Source: Acidovorax delafieldii | Lineage (GTDB): Bacteria; Pseudomonadota; Gammaproteobacteria; Burkholderiales; Burkholderiaceae_C | Direction of reading: 5' to 3' | Assembly (NCBI GenBank): GCA_002377855.1 | Contig: DFQQ01000040.1 | Coordinates: 47,171 to 111,170 of the forward strand | Length of the DNA stretch: 64,000 nt | Part shown: positions 52,471-60,972 of the stretch, in pieces | Layout: each line of letters opens with the position of its first letter | Position numbering within the stretch: position 1 is the first letter of the stretch | Translations under genes and position numbers: made by a program | Notes under the pieces: model-generated | What the model was told of the DNA's origin: nothing | The model's input: only the letters and a program-made list of their open reading frames with translations | Databases searched by the model: none

Positions 52471-53367
52471 ATGACCTCTTCTTCCGTGCCCCTCACCGGC
52501 AGCATCGTCGCCCTCGTCACACCCATGCATGAGGACGGTAGCGTGGACTACCCTACCCTGCGCAAACTGATCGATTGGCACATTGCCGAAGGCACCGATT
52601 GCATCGGCGTGGTGGGCACCACGGGCGAATCGCCCACGGTGAATGTGGAAGAACACTGCGAAATCATCCGCGTTGCCGTGGAACAGGCTGCCAAGCGCGT
52701 GCCCATCATGGCCGGCTGCGGCGCCAACTCCACTGCCGAAGCGATTGAGCTGGCCAAGTTCGCCAAGAAGGTGGGAGCCGACACGCAACTGCAGGTCGTG
52801 CCCTACTACAACAAGCCCACGCAAGAGGGCCAGTACCAGCATTTCAAGGCCATTGCAGAGGCTGTGGGCGACCTGCCCACCATCCTGTACAACGTGCCCG
52901 GCCGCTCGGTCGCCGATATGCAGCACGACACGGTACTGCGGCTGACGCAGGTGCCCGGCATCATTGGCATCAAGGAAGCCACCGGCAATATCGAACGCGC
53001 GCAATGGCTCATCCGCGAAGCACCCCAGGGCTTTGCCATCTACTCTGGCGACGACCCCACCGCCGTTGCGCTGATGCTCTGCGGCGGTCATGGCAACATC
53101 AGCGTCACCGCCAACGTGGCACCCAAGCTGATGCATGAATTGTGCGTGGCCGCGCTGGCCGGCAACGTGCAACGCGCAATGGAAATCCAGTTCCAGCTGA
53201 TGCCCGTGCACAAGAACCTGTTCGTGGAAGCCAACCCGATCCCCGTGAAGTGGGCCATGGCACGCATGGGCCTGTGCGGCGGAACCATGCGTCTGCCCAT
53301 GACTCCACTGGCCCAGGGCAATGAAGCCGTGGTTGAAGGCGCATTGCGCAGCAGCGGCCTGCTCTGA
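52471..53367 (+). CDS. dapA: 4-hydroxy-tetrahydrodipicolinate synthase
   Basis: Condenses pyruvate and aspartate semialdehyde in the lysine/diaminopimelate pathway. A 298-residue TIM barrel with GTTGESPTV, YYNKPTQEG (active-site Tyr) and the Schiff-base Lys in GIKEATGNIERA. All expected residues are present. It is followed 36 bases later by bamC, the dapA-bamC (nlpB) pairing known from many proteobacteria. Confidence 0.96.
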   Translation: MTSSSVPLTGSIVALVTPMHEDGSVDYPTLRKLIDWHIAEGTDCIGVVGTTGESPTVNVEEHCEIIRVAVEQAAKRVPIMAGCGANSTAEAIELAKFAKKVGADTQLQVVPYYNKPTQEGQYQHFKAIAEAVGDLPTILYNVPGRSVADMQHDTVLRLTQVPGIIGIKEATGNIERAQWLIREAPQGFAIYSGDDPTAVALMLCGGHGNISVTANVAPKLMHELCVAALAGNVQRAMEIQFQLMPVHKNLFVEANPIPVKWAMARMGLCGGTMRLPMTPLAQGNEAVVEGALRSSGLL

Positions 53368-53403
53368 GCCGAGATACCTCACCGACATTCCAAGGATTTC
53401 CGA

Positions 53404-54501
53404 GTGAACGCAAATACCCGTCTGGGCCTGCTGGCCCTTGTTGCTGCCCTGTCAGCCTGCTCGACCCTTGAGGGCGACAAGATCGACTACAAAAGCGCAA
53501 CCAAGGGCTCGACCCTGGAAGTGCCGCCCGACCTGACCCAGCTCGCCAAGGATTCGCGTTACGCCGTGCCCGGCGGCACCGTGTCGGCCGCCGCCCTTCA
53601 GGCAGGGCAGCAGGCAGCGCAACCAGCAGCCGCCAGCCAGGCTGCGGCAACCTCCATCGGCGACGTGCGCATTGAGCGCGATGGCAACCAGCGCTGGCTG
53701 GTGGTCAATCGCCCTGCAGACAAACTGTGGGAACCCGTGCGCGAGTTCTGGCTGGAAAGCGGCTTCATCTTTACGCAGGACCAAGCCAACCTCGGCATTC
53801 TGGAAACCGACTGGGCTGAAAACCGCGCCAAGCTCCCCCAGGACATCATCCGCTCGACCTTGGGCAAGGTGTTTGAATCGCTGTACTCCACCGGCGAACG
53901 CGACAAGTTCCGCACCCGTCTGGAGCGCAACGCCAATGGCGGCACCGATATCTACATCAGCCACCGCGGCATGATCGAGGTGTATACCAACACACAAAAA
54001 GACCAGACCATCTGGCAACCGCGCGCTGCCGATCCCGAACTGGAAACCGAATTTCTGCGCCGCCTGATGGTCAAGCTGGGCGTGAGCCAGGAACAGTCCA
54101 AAGCGATTGCCGCCACCGCGCCCACACAGCAAACGCCGGCCGCGCGCATCTCCACCGTGAACAACTCCCCAGTGGTACAGCTGGACGAGAACTTTGACCG
54201 CGCCTGGCGCCGTGTCGGCCTGGCACTCGACCGCACGGGCTTCACGGTGGAAGACCGCAATCGCAAGGACGGACTGTATTTCGTGCGTTACGTAGCACCC
54301 AACCCCGACAAGAAGGAGCCCGGCTTCTTCAGCAAGCTCTTTGGTAGCTCGTCAGCCGCGATTCCGCCGCTGAAATACCGCATTGCTGTGCGCAGTGAAG
54401 GCAGCACCTCGACGGTTTCCGTTCTCAACGAAGCGGGAGCCCCCGAATCGTCGGCCAATGCAGAGCGCATCGTTCGCGTGATTGCCGACGAATTGAAATA
54501 A
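53404..54501 (+). CDS. bamC: Outer-membrane assembly lipoprotein BamC
   Basis: Lipoprotein of the BAM complex, 365 residues. The start codon is GTG. The signal ends at LSAC (Cys19), followed by the unstructured segment GDKIDYKSATKGSTLEVPPD that contacts BamD, then two helix-grip domains (about 90-205 and 245-360). The position directly after dapA supports the call. AAGGATTTCCGA lies before the GTG. Confidence 0.93.
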   Translation: MNANTRLGLLALVAALSACSTLEGDKIDYKSATKGSTLEVPPDLTQLAKDSRYAVPGGTVSAAALQAGQQAAQPAAASQAAATSIGDVRIERDGNQRWLVVNRPADKLWEPVREFWLESGFIFTQDQANLGILETDWAENRAKLPQDIIRSTLGKVFESLYSTGERDKFRTRLERNANGGTDIYISHRGMIEVYTNTQKDQTIWQPRAADPELETEFLRRLMVKLGVSQEQSKAIAATAPTQQTPAARISTVNNSPVVQLDENFDRAWRRVGLALDRTGFTVEDRNRKDGLYFVRYVAPNPDKKEPGFFSKLFGSSSAAIPPLKYRIAVRSEGSTSTVSVLNEAGAPESSANAERIVRVIADELK

Positions 54502-54510
54502 CCTCGCTTC

Positions 54511-54567
54511 CTCAGGCTCTGTGCCTGAGCCGCCCCGCAGCCCCGCACAGGGCCGCGGGGCTTTTTT
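54511..54567 (+). terminator. Tandem hairpins and terminator after bamC
   Basis: A first hairpin CTCAGGC/GCCTGAG (54511-54529) is followed by AGCCCCGC/GCGGGGCT and six T (54539-54567), a standard Rho-independent terminator. Confidence 0.85.
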
Positions 54568-54591
54568 CATGGACACCACGGAACGCTTCAC

Positions 54592-55377
54592 ATGCTGCGC
54601 CTGAAGAACCTCGGCAGCGGCAGCGCTGGCAACGCTACCTTGATTGAAGGCAGCGACGGTATCCGCACGCGCCGTTTGCTGGTGGACTGCGGCCTGGGCG
54701 TTCGGCAGCTGGAAGCCCGCCTGGGCCAAGTGGGGCTTGTGCTGGGCGACATTTCGGCGATCTTCATCACCCACGAGCACTCAGACCACATTGGATGCGC
54801 TCGCTCGGTGGCGTTGAGGCATCGCATACCCATCTGGATGAGCCACGGCACCCATGCGGCGACAGGCTCTCCTGATTTCGACGGGCTGCTGCACATGGCG
54901 CACGACCTGGCCCCCATCGACCTGGGCTGCTGGCAGGCCACTCCGTTCACCGTGCCGCACGACGCTCGCGAGCCGCTGCAGCTGCGATGCACGGACGGCG
55001 CGGTACACCTTGGGGTGCTTACCGACCTGGGGCATGCCAGTGAGCACGTCAAAACGCAACTCGCCGGCTGTCATACCCTGTTCGTGGAGGCCAACCACGA
55101 CCTCGCCATGCTGGAGGCATCTCGCTACCCCCAGTTCCTCAAACGGCGCATTGCGGGCCACTACGGCCACATGGCCAACAGTGCAGCAGCCGAGCTGCTG
55201 TCGCAACTGAAACACCCAGGCCTTGCTTGTGTGATTGCGGCCCACCTGAGCGCACAGAACAACACGGCCATTTTGGCGCAGCAGGCGCTGGGCAGCGCCT
55301 TGAATTGGGCCCCTGAGCGCATCGGCGTGGCAACGCAGAACGATGGAACCCCGTGGATTACCGTGGGAGTGGGATGA
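54592..55377 (+). CDS. MBL-fold metallohydrolase (YycJ/WalJ-like)
   Basis: A 261-residue metallo-beta-lactamase-fold protein. The start LRLKNLGSGSAGNATLIEG and the metal motif THEHSDHIG (His61, His63, Asp65, His66) match the group that includes YycJ, a proposed 5'-3' exonuclease. Further ligands lie in LTDLGHASEHV and AAHLSAQNN. It starts 25 bases after the bamC terminator. Function in DNA processing is inferred from distant relatives. Confidence 0.85.
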   Translation: MLRLKNLGSGSAGNATLIEGSDGIRTRRLLVDCGLGVRQLEARLGQVGLVLGDISAIFITHEHSDHIGCARSVALRHRIPIWMSHGTHAATGSPDFDGLLHMAHDLAPIDLGCWQATPFTVPHDAREPLQLRCTDGAVHLGVLTDLGHASEHVKTQLAGCHTLFVEANHDLAMLEASRYPQFLKRRIAGHYGHMANSAAAELLSQLKHPGLACVIAAHLSAQNNTAILAQQALGSALNWAPERIGVATQNDGTPWITVGVG

Positions 55378-55460
55378 GGTACCGCCGCGACTGAGCAAGC
55401 GCCCCTCGGCGCGCCGACCAGCCGATCCATGAAAACGCCCAAGCCGTCTCCAAAAAGCAA

Positions 55461-55490
55461 AAGCCCTGCTTTCTTGCAAAAGCAGGGCTT
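55461..55490 (-). terminator. Terminator after the Ala/Pro-rich lipoprotein
   Basis: Perfect 12-bp stem AAGCCCTGCTTT / AAAGCAGGGCTT; in the minus direction it is followed by TTTGCTTTTTG. Confidence 0.75.
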
Positions 55491-55536
55491 GAGGAAGATT
55501 TGCGGTCTTCCCCAAGGAAGACCAGCATGATCCAAA

Positions 55537-55806
55537 TTACTTGGCTTGCGAAGCAGCGCCGGTGGCGGCTGCAGCAGCAGAGTCGGCGGCAGCCTTGGCG
55601 GCGTCAGCAGCAGGAGCAGCAGCGTCGGAAGCGGCAGGAGCGGCTTCAGAGGCAGCAGGAGCAGCTTCAGAAGCGGCTGGCGCTGGAGCAGGCGCTGGAG
55701 CAGCCACGGGAGCTGGTGCTGGTGCGGGAGCGGGTTCTTCTTTCTTACCACAAGCAGCGAGAGCAGCAGCGGCGATCAGGGCGGCCAGAACGACGGAGTT
55801 CTTCAT
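55537..55806 (-). CDS. Small Ala/Pro-rich lipoprotein
   Basis: An 89-residue lipoprotein: MKNSVVLAALIAAAALAACG with Cys19 as lipidation site, then KKEE, a Pro-Ala repeat and a Ser-Glu-Ala-Ala-Pro-Ala-Ala repeat, ending in Ala-rich sequence. About half of the residues are Ala. It is probably abundant, membrane-anchored and unstructured; function unknown. Open frames on the other strand over the repeat are shadows. AGGAAAATTGAA precedes the ATG. Confidence 0.8.
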   Translation of the reverse strand: MKNSVVLAALIAAAALAACGKKEEPAPAPAPAPVAAPAPAPAPAASEAAPAASEAAPAASDAAAPAADAAKAAADSAAAAATGAASQAK

Positions 55807-55929
55807 TTCAATTTTCCTAGTTGGACAGACAAAAATCTTGAAAAAGCCACGGCGACCGGCCCGTTAAAGCCCTGGTACGCGTTGGCGCAATGCACTTGAG
55901 AGATGCACCATTTACGGGCGCAGCAATAA

Positions 55930-55959
55930 ATTATATTGGCATTTAGTCAATAGTGGCTA
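55930..55959 (-). promoter_or_regulatory. Candidate promoter of the Ala/Pro-rich lipoprotein
   Basis: On the minus strand TATAAT is preceded by an 18-base spacer and TAGCCA (4 of 6 to the -35 consensus), in an AT-rich patch. This would give a leader of about 115 bases. Confidence 0.35.
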
Positions 55960-56058
55960 ACACCGAAAAAAGGTTTACGGAAAGTTGACATAGGCACACA
56001 CGCAACGCCGTGTTTGGTGCCACGCCCCTGGGCGAGGCTACTCCAGTCTTGATGTTCG

Positions 56059-56586
56059 TCAAAGCCCCAGCGTGGTGGACGGAAAACCCGGCGAACTCTT
56101 GCTGCGCAGCCACTCGTTCAGGACCTCACGCACCAGCACCCTGCGATCGGCTTCCCCACCCGCCACGCCCGCGCACCGTACCGGGTCCAGGCGCTGCATC
56201 ACCCACCCCGGCGACCACAGCACGCTGGGCAAATCCAGCGGATCGGCAGACGGACTCTTGCGGCAGGTCACGATGTGGTCCCAGGTGCCACGCCAAGCCA
56301 CAAAACGGGCATGCCGCCGAATGACATCGTCGTAGTTGCACGCCAGCATGGTGAAACGCCGCCCGCCTTTCGCCCAGGCCTTCAATGACTCCACCACGGC
56401 CCGTTCGCCCAGCGGCCAATCGTGAAAACTCGCGTCACTGATCAAAATCTCAGGCCAGCCCTCGCGTGCAGCGGCAGCAAATGCATCGCGCACCATCTGC
56501 TGGAAATCCACGCGGCTACTGAACCGGCCTTCAGGCAAGGCCGTGGCCACACTCGGGTTTGCGGGGGCGGCGCTGCTCTCGGTCAT
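56059..56586 (-). CDS. Conserved hypothetical protein downstream of roxA
   Basis: A 175-residue soluble protein. Visible blocks: ILISDASFHDWPLGERAVVE, RRFTMLACNYDDVIRRHARF and WRGTWDHIVTCRKS, DLPSVLWSPGWVMQRL. I recall similar betaproteobacterial proteins (perhaps DUF7931), and the DxxFxDWPLGE block suggests a phospholipase-D-like fold without its HKD motif. Its ATG overlaps the stop of the roxA gene (ATGA), so the pair is coupled. The function is not known. Confidence 0.7.
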   Translation of the reverse strand: MTESSAAPANPSVATALPEGRFSSRVDFQQMVRDAFAAAAREGWPEILISDASFHDWPLGERAVVESLKAWAKGGRRFTMLACNYDDVIRRHARFVAWRGTWDHIVTCRKSPSADPLDLPSVLWSPGWVMQRLDPVRCAGVAGGEADRRVLVREVLNEWLRSKSSPGFPSTTLGL

Positions 56587-57722
56587 GGGGTTGCTTCGTC
56601 ATCGGCACAGGCATGCGCCCAGCCATCACCGCACCACACGGACAGCAACTCCAGTGCCTCATCGCTGGCACGCTGAATGTCTTTGGAGCCCAGGTAGCGC
56701 TGGTTGGCCAAGCGGCGCATCAACGTGGCATCCTTGCCTGCAGCGCGGTAGCTCTCGCCGTTGATGAAGATGTGTTGGGCGTCGTACATCATGCGGGTGC
56801 GGCGATCAAGGCGCACCGCTTCGAGCATGGCACCTCCATCACTGGCGTCGAACCAAACGCTCGGCTTGGGGTCGGTCAGGTATTCGCCCAGAGCACGTTC
56901 CAAAGCCAGTGGCTGCGACAAGGCACGCTCAAGCGCCTCCTTGGCAAACGCTTGCAGCTGCTCAGGAATCGCGCCCGGCTCGGCCACGGCTTCCTGCTTG
57001 GCATCGCGGTACATCTGGACCTGCTCATCCTCTGCCGCGTCTTCAGAAAGACGCACAAGCAGTTCCTGCGCCAGTTCGGCGCGGGCCGGCGCCCGAAAAC
57101 CAATCGAGTACGTCATGCATTCGCCTTCGGCAATCCCGTCGTGGGCGTAGCGGGGCGGCAGGTACAGCATGTCGCCGGGCTCCAAGACAAACTCTTCCTC
57201 CGGCTCAAACTCTGCCAGCACCTTGAGCGGAATGCCTTCCTTGAGGGTCAGATCCTTCTGGCGGCCGATGCGCCAGCGGCGCCGCCCGTGGGCCTGCAGC
57301 AAAAAGACGTCGTAACTGTCAAAGTGTGGCCCGACGCCACCCCCGTCGGTGGCATAGCTGATCATGAGATCGTCCAGCCGCGCCTCGGGCACAAAACGGA
57401 ACTGCTGCATGAGCCGATGCACCGCATCGTTGTGCAAGTCCACCCCCTGCACGAGCAGCGTCCATTCGCGTTGGCTCATAGCGGGCAAGGAACGGCGCGC
57501 AAAGGGCCCGTGGCGAAGTTTCCACCCGCCTTTGACCTGCTGTACCAAGCGCGACTCCACCGACTCTTGCGCTGCCAGTGCAAACATCTCTGCACGCAGC
57601 ACCGGGGGCTGGAAATTGGGGATGGCCTGACGCACCAGCAAAGGCTTTTTGTGCCAATGGCGGCGCATGAACTGGGCTGGCGTGAGCCCACCCAGCAGGG
57701 ACAAGGGTTGTTGGATATCCAT
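56583..57722 (-). CDS. roxA: Ribosomal protein uL16 3-hydroxylase-like cupin
   Basis: 2-oxoglutarate/Fe(II)-dependent JmjC-type oxygenase that hydroxylates an Arg of ribosomal protein uL16 in E. coli (YcfD/RoxA). It has 379 residues (YcfD 373). N-terminus LGGLTPAQFMRRHWHKKPLL; iron ligands His133 and Asp135 in GPHFDSYDVF and His194 in RYAHDGIA; a C-terminal winged-helix part includes YLTDPKPSVWF. The ATG at 57722 (MDIQQPLS) is chosen over longer forms. Divergent from the slyD-like gene. Confidence 0.9.
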   Translation of the reverse strand: MDIQQPLSLLGGLTPAQFMRRHWHKKPLLVRQAIPNFQPPVLRAEMFALAAQESVESRLVQQVKGGWKLRHGPFARRSLPAMSQREWTLLVQGVDLHNDAVHRLMQQFRFVPEARLDDLMISYATDGGGVGPHFDSYDVFLLQAHGRRRWRIGRQKDLTLKEGIPLKVLAEFEPEEEFVLEPGDMLYLPPRYAHDGIAEGECMTYSIGFRAPARAELAQELLVRLSEDAAEDEQVQMYRDAKQEAVAEPGAIPEQLQAFAKEALERALSQPLALERALGEYLTDPKPSVWFDASDGGAMLEAVRLDRRTRMMYDAQHIFINGESYRAAGKDATLMRRLANQRYLGSKDIQRASDEALELLSVWCGDGWAHACADDEATP

Positions 57723-57774
57723 GAAAAGGTGCCTGCCCTGGCGGGGCTGTTGGTCAAACTGCGACAATTCTCCT

Positions 57775-58299
57775 ATGGAAATTACCCAACAATGTGTGGT
57801 CGCGCTGACCTGGACCCTCAAAGACACCCTTGGTGAAGAACTCGACGTACTGCACGAGCCCGTAGAGTTCCTGTTGGGCGGCAATGACTTGCTGCCCCGT
57901 ATCGAAGAAGCCCTGCAAGGTCACAGCACGGGCGCCAAGCTCTCGCTGCACCTCGAGCCAGAAGACGCGTTTGGGGACTTCAATGACCAGTTGCTCTTTT
58001 TGGAACCCCGTCAACTTTTCCCCGCTGAAATCGAGGAAGGGATGACTTTCGAAGGCTCCGCCCTGCCCGCGCAATGCAACCCTGACGCCCCGCGCACCGG
58101 CCTTTACACGGTGACTGAGATTTACCCCGAGCATGTGGTGCTGGACGGCAACCACCCGCTCGCCGGCATCGCGCTGCGTCTGCAGCTCAAGGTGGAATCA
58201 GTACGGGAAGCTACAGAGGAAGAAGTAGGCCGCGGCACAGCCGGCACGGGCTTCTTCCGCATTGAAGCCCAGGCGCCCGGCAACCAGCTGCTGCACTGA
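57775..58299 (+). CDS. FKBP-type peptidyl-prolyl isomerase, SlyD-like
   Basis: A 174-residue FKBP/SlyD-type protein: VVALTWTLKDTLGEELDVLH, the FKBP turn LLGGNDLLPRIEEALQGHST, an insert-in-flap chaperone domain (PEDAFGDFND to about residue 130), and NHPLAGIALRLQLKVESVRE. The His-rich metal-binding tail of E. coli SlyD is absent. It helps protein folding in the cytosol. The start at 57775 is 53 bases from the roxA start on the other strand. Confidence 0.88.
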   Translation: MEITQQCVVALTWTLKDTLGEELDVLHEPVEFLLGGNDLLPRIEEALQGHSTGAKLSLHLEPEDAFGDFNDQLLFLEPRQLFPAEIEEGMTFEGSALPAQCNPDAPRTGLYTVTEIYPEHVVLDGNHPLAGIALRLQLKVESVREATEEEVGRGTAGTGFFRIEAQAPGNQLLH

Positions 58300-58374
58300 C
58301 CAACGCGCAAACGCGGCGATCGAGGGTCCCCACTTCATGGCAGGCCGGCACCCACCGGCTGCTGCCATGTATGG

Positions 58375-58881
58375 TTACTGGCGAGAAATCTGGCCGTTGT
58401 ACAAACGCACCCGATCGCCGATGCGCAGGTCCCCAGGTGAACTTACGTCGTAGACGCGGTAACCACCCTGGTCGAGCTGAACCGAAATTCGGTAGCTTGC
58501 GGGGTAGTCGCCGGAATTGTTACGACCTTCGATAGCGTTGCCCGCAACTGCACCGCCGATCACCCCAACGGCAGTGGCGGCTGCACGGCCCGAGCCCCCG
58601 CCGACCTGGTTGCCCAGCACACCGCCCACCACCGCGCCCAGCACTGCGCCAGCGCCAGAGGTCCGCGCGGATCCGCGGTTTTGGCCTTGAAGCACTTCGA
58701 TATTGGACACGCGTCCGAATTCTGTGGCGTATTGGTTGTTCGAAGAAGCGGGGTACGCGGGCGCAGAACCCTGATATCCGCCGCCGTAATAGGGGTCCTG
58801 GTGGTTGGTGGCGCAAGCGGTCAGTGCCAGCACGGTGGCGGCAGAAACGGCGGCAATGGCGGTACGGTGGAATTTGCGCAT
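58375..58881 (-). CDS. Glycine-zipper 2TM lipoprotein (SlyB/17-kDa antigen-like)
   Basis: Outer-membrane lipoprotein of 168 residues. Signal peptide with LALTAC (Cys23), a Tyr/Gly/Ser-rich linker, the glycine zipper GAVLGAVVGGVLGNQVGGGS and GVIGGAVAGNAIEG, and a C-terminal beta domain (YRISVQLDQGGYRVYDVSSP). I prefer the ATG at 58881 because AAGGAG lies nine bases before it; the ATG at 58899 would overlap that site. Thought to stabilise the envelope under stress. Confidence 0.88.
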   Translation of the reverse strand: MRKFHRTAIAAVSAATVLALTACATNHQDPYYGGGYQGSAPAYPASSNNQYATEFGRVSNIEVLQGQNRGSARTSGAGAVLGAVVGGVLGNQVGGGSGRAAATAVGVIGGAVAGNAIEGRNNSGDYPASYRISVQLDQGGYRVYDVSSPGDLRIGDRVRLYNGQISRQ

Positions 58882-59077
58882 AGAGCTCTTCTCCTTCATG
58901 GGTTCTAGATCGGGATCTGGCGCTGCACAAGCCTTAAGGGCGCACAGAACACAGCCTCATTACATCAACGCCCCAAGAGTGCACCGCGTGCACGGTGGCG
59001 CCAAGGCGCGTCAGTAACAAGCTCTACCAAACGTAAGAACTGACCCACACCAAGCGAGCGGCTCTCACTCTGCGTCC

Positions 59078-59524
59078 CTATGCCTTGCCTGTCGAACCAT
59101 ATCCCCCGGCGCCGCGTTCCGTTGCCACAAAATCAGTGACCACGTTGAACTGCGCCTGCACCACCGGGACAATCACCATTTGCGCCAGGCGCTCCATCGG
59201 CTCGATGGTGAACGCCGTGTCGCTGCGGTTCCAAGCGCTCACCATCAGCTGCCCTTGGTAGTCGCTGTCTATCAATCCCACCAAATTACCCAGCACGATG
59301 CCGTGCTTGTGCCCCAGTCCGGACCGGGGGAGGATGAGCGCTGCATAGCCAGGGTCTTTGAGGTAGACCGCAATGCCCGTCGGTACCAACTGCCACGCGT
59401 TGGGCTGCAACGTCAGGGGCGTGTCCAGGCACGCGCGCAGGTCCAGGCCAGCGCTTCCAGGGGTGGCATACGCCGGCAACTGCTCGACCATACGCGGGTC
59501 AAGGATCTTCACGTCAATCTTCAT
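59078..59524 (-). CDS. dut: dUTP diphosphatase
   Basis: Hydrolyses dUTP to dUMP, keeping uracil out of DNA. A 148-residue trimeric dUTPase with motifs GSAGLDLRA, PRSGLGHKHG, GLIDSDYQGQL, ERLAQMVIVP and the C-terminal RGAGGYGSTG. Downstream of coaBC on the same strand, the conserved dfp-dut order. Confidence 0.96.
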   Translation of the reverse strand: MKIDVKILDPRMVEQLPAYATPGSAGLDLRACLDTPLTLQPNAWQLVPTGIAVYLKDPGYAALILPRSGLGHKHGIVLGNLVGLIDSDYQGQLMVSAWNRSDTAFTIEPMERLAQMVIVPVVQAQFNVVTDFVATERGAGGYGSTGKA

Positions 59525-59653
59525 GGGGAAGTGTTCTCAAAAAAATCGTGGCTATGAAATCGGAGCATCGCAAGGATGCATGCTGCGTTGCACAGAAGGG
59601 CTCGCTCACCGTGATTTGCAGAGTCGGCCAGCAAGCACAAAGGCTGACAGCCC

Positions 59654-60868
59654 TCAGTTCTGCAACCGCCGGGCAATCTCGCGCACCAGCTGCTGTGCCA
59701 GCACCCGCTTGGATGCGTGGGGCAACTCGCGGTGGCCCTGCGCGTCCACCAGCAGCAGGGCATTGTCATCTTGGCCAAAAGTGGCGGGGCCGATGTTGCC
59801 CACCAGCAGCGGCACACCCTTGCGTGCGCGCTTGGCGGTAGCGTGGGCGAGCAGATCGTGGCTTTCTGCAGCAAAGCCCACGCAGTACAGCACCCCAGAC
59901 TGGGCGCGGGGCGATTGGGCTACCCGGGCCAGGATGTCGGGGTTCTCCACAAAATGCAGGGTTGGGGGCTGGCCCGAACCATCCTTCTTGATTTTTTCAG
60001 AGGACTGACTCGCCACCCGCCAGTCAGCCACCGCTGCAGTTGCTATAAATAAAGTAGCATGCGGCGCTTGCCCTTCAACCGCTTCAAGCATATTTTGTGC
60101 TGATTTCACGTCCAGGCGACGCACGCCCCGGGGCGTGGGCAAATGCACCGGCCCGGCTACCAGGGTCACATCGGCGCCTGCTTCGCGCGCAGCGCGGGCA
60201 ATGGCAAAGCCCATCTTGCCGCTCGACAGGTTGGTAATGCCCCGCACCGGGTCAATGGCCTCGAACGTGGGCCCGGCGGTGATCAGCACCTTTTGGCCCG
60301 CCAACACCTTGGGGGAGAAGAAAGCGATCAGTTCTTCGAGCAACTCGCTGGGCTCCAGCATGCGCCCGTCGCCGGTTTCGCCGCAAGCCTGGTCGCCGTT
60401 GCCCACGCCCAGCACCATGGCGCCGTCCGCGGCCACCTGGGCCAGGTTGCGCTGGGTGGCGGGATGGGCCCACATTTCGCGGTTCATGGCAGGAGCGAGC
60501 AACAGGGGCACGCGGTCGATGGGGCGCGCCAGGCACATCAGACTCAGCAACTCGTCCGCCCGACCCTGCACCAGACGCGCGACGAAGTCGGCGCTGCAAG
60601 GCGCAACCACAATCGCATCGGCCTCACGGCTGAGGTTGATGTGCGGCATGTTGTTGGGCTCGCGGGCATCCCATTGCGACCCGTACACCGTGCGCCCCGA
60701 CAGAGCCTGCATGGTGACGGGCGTGATGAACTGCTCTGCCGCCTCGGTCATCACCGCCTGCACGGTGGCCCCCGCCTTGATGAGCTGGCGGCAAAAATCG
60801 GCCGCCTTGTAGCACGCCACGCCTCCGCTCAGACCCAGAACAATGTGTTTGCCAGCAAGCTCATTCAT
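59654..60868 (-). CDS. coaBC: Bifunctional phosphopantothenoylcysteine decarboxylase/ligase
   Basis: Two consecutive steps of coenzyme A synthesis. It has 404 residues. CoaC half: SGGVACYKAADFCRQL, catalytic His in NMPHINLS, LLAPAMNREMW and the lid Cys in DQACGETGDGRML. CoaB half: GPTFEAIDPVRGITNLSSGK, the IATAAVADWR loop and KIKKDG. Near residues 267-276 the coding strand runs through a partial copy of the hairpin repeat (APHATLFIATA). The ATG at 60868 is used. Divergent from pyrG. Confidence 0.95.
   Translation of the reverse strand: MNELAGKHIVLGLSGGVACYKAADFCRQLIKAGATVQAVMTEAAEQFITPVTMQALSGRTVYGSQWDAREPNNMPHINLSREADAIVVAPCSADFVARLVQGRADELLSLMCLARPIDRVPLLLAPAMNREMWAHPATQRNLAQVAADGAMVLGVGNGDQACGETGDGRMLEPSELLEELIAFFSPKVLAGQKVLITAGPTFEAIDPVRGITNLSSGKMGFAIARAAREAGADVTLVAGPVHLPTPRGVRRLDVKSAQNMLEAVEGQAPHATLFIATAAVADWRVASQSSEKIKKDGSGQPPTLHFVENPDILARVAQSPRAQSGVLYCVGFAAESHDLLAHATAKRARKGVPLLVGNIGPATFGQDDNALLLVDAQGHRELPHASKRVLAQQLVREIARRLQN
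60041..60070 (+). repeat. GCTAT/GCGCTT hairpin repeat, copy 8 (partial), inside coaBC
   Basis: GCTATAAATAAAGTAGC hairpin followed by ATGCGGCGCTTG. One hairpin and one arm of the second. It is translated in frame within coaBC. Confidence 0.55.
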
Positions 60869-60939
60869 GGGCGCGAATTTAGCAGACCCCAGCGGGGACT
60901 CTGGGCGTGCCCGCTGGGGAGTGGACGTAACGCCCCATC

Positions 60940-60945
60940 TATAAT
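60940..60945 (+). promoter_or_regulatory. Candidate -10 element of pyrG
   Basis: Exact TATAAT 27 bases before the pyrG start codon. No good -35 is seen at 16-18 bases, and GTGGACG is nearer than usual. Confidence 0.35.
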
Positions 60946-60972
60946 CCCAATTTCCCACCACCATAAAACGAC

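Noticed and set aside
55541..55899. Plus-strand Ala-, Gly/Ser- or Gln/Arg-rich frames
   Set aside because: All three are alternative readings of the repetitive Ala/Pro-rich lipoprotein gene on the other strand.
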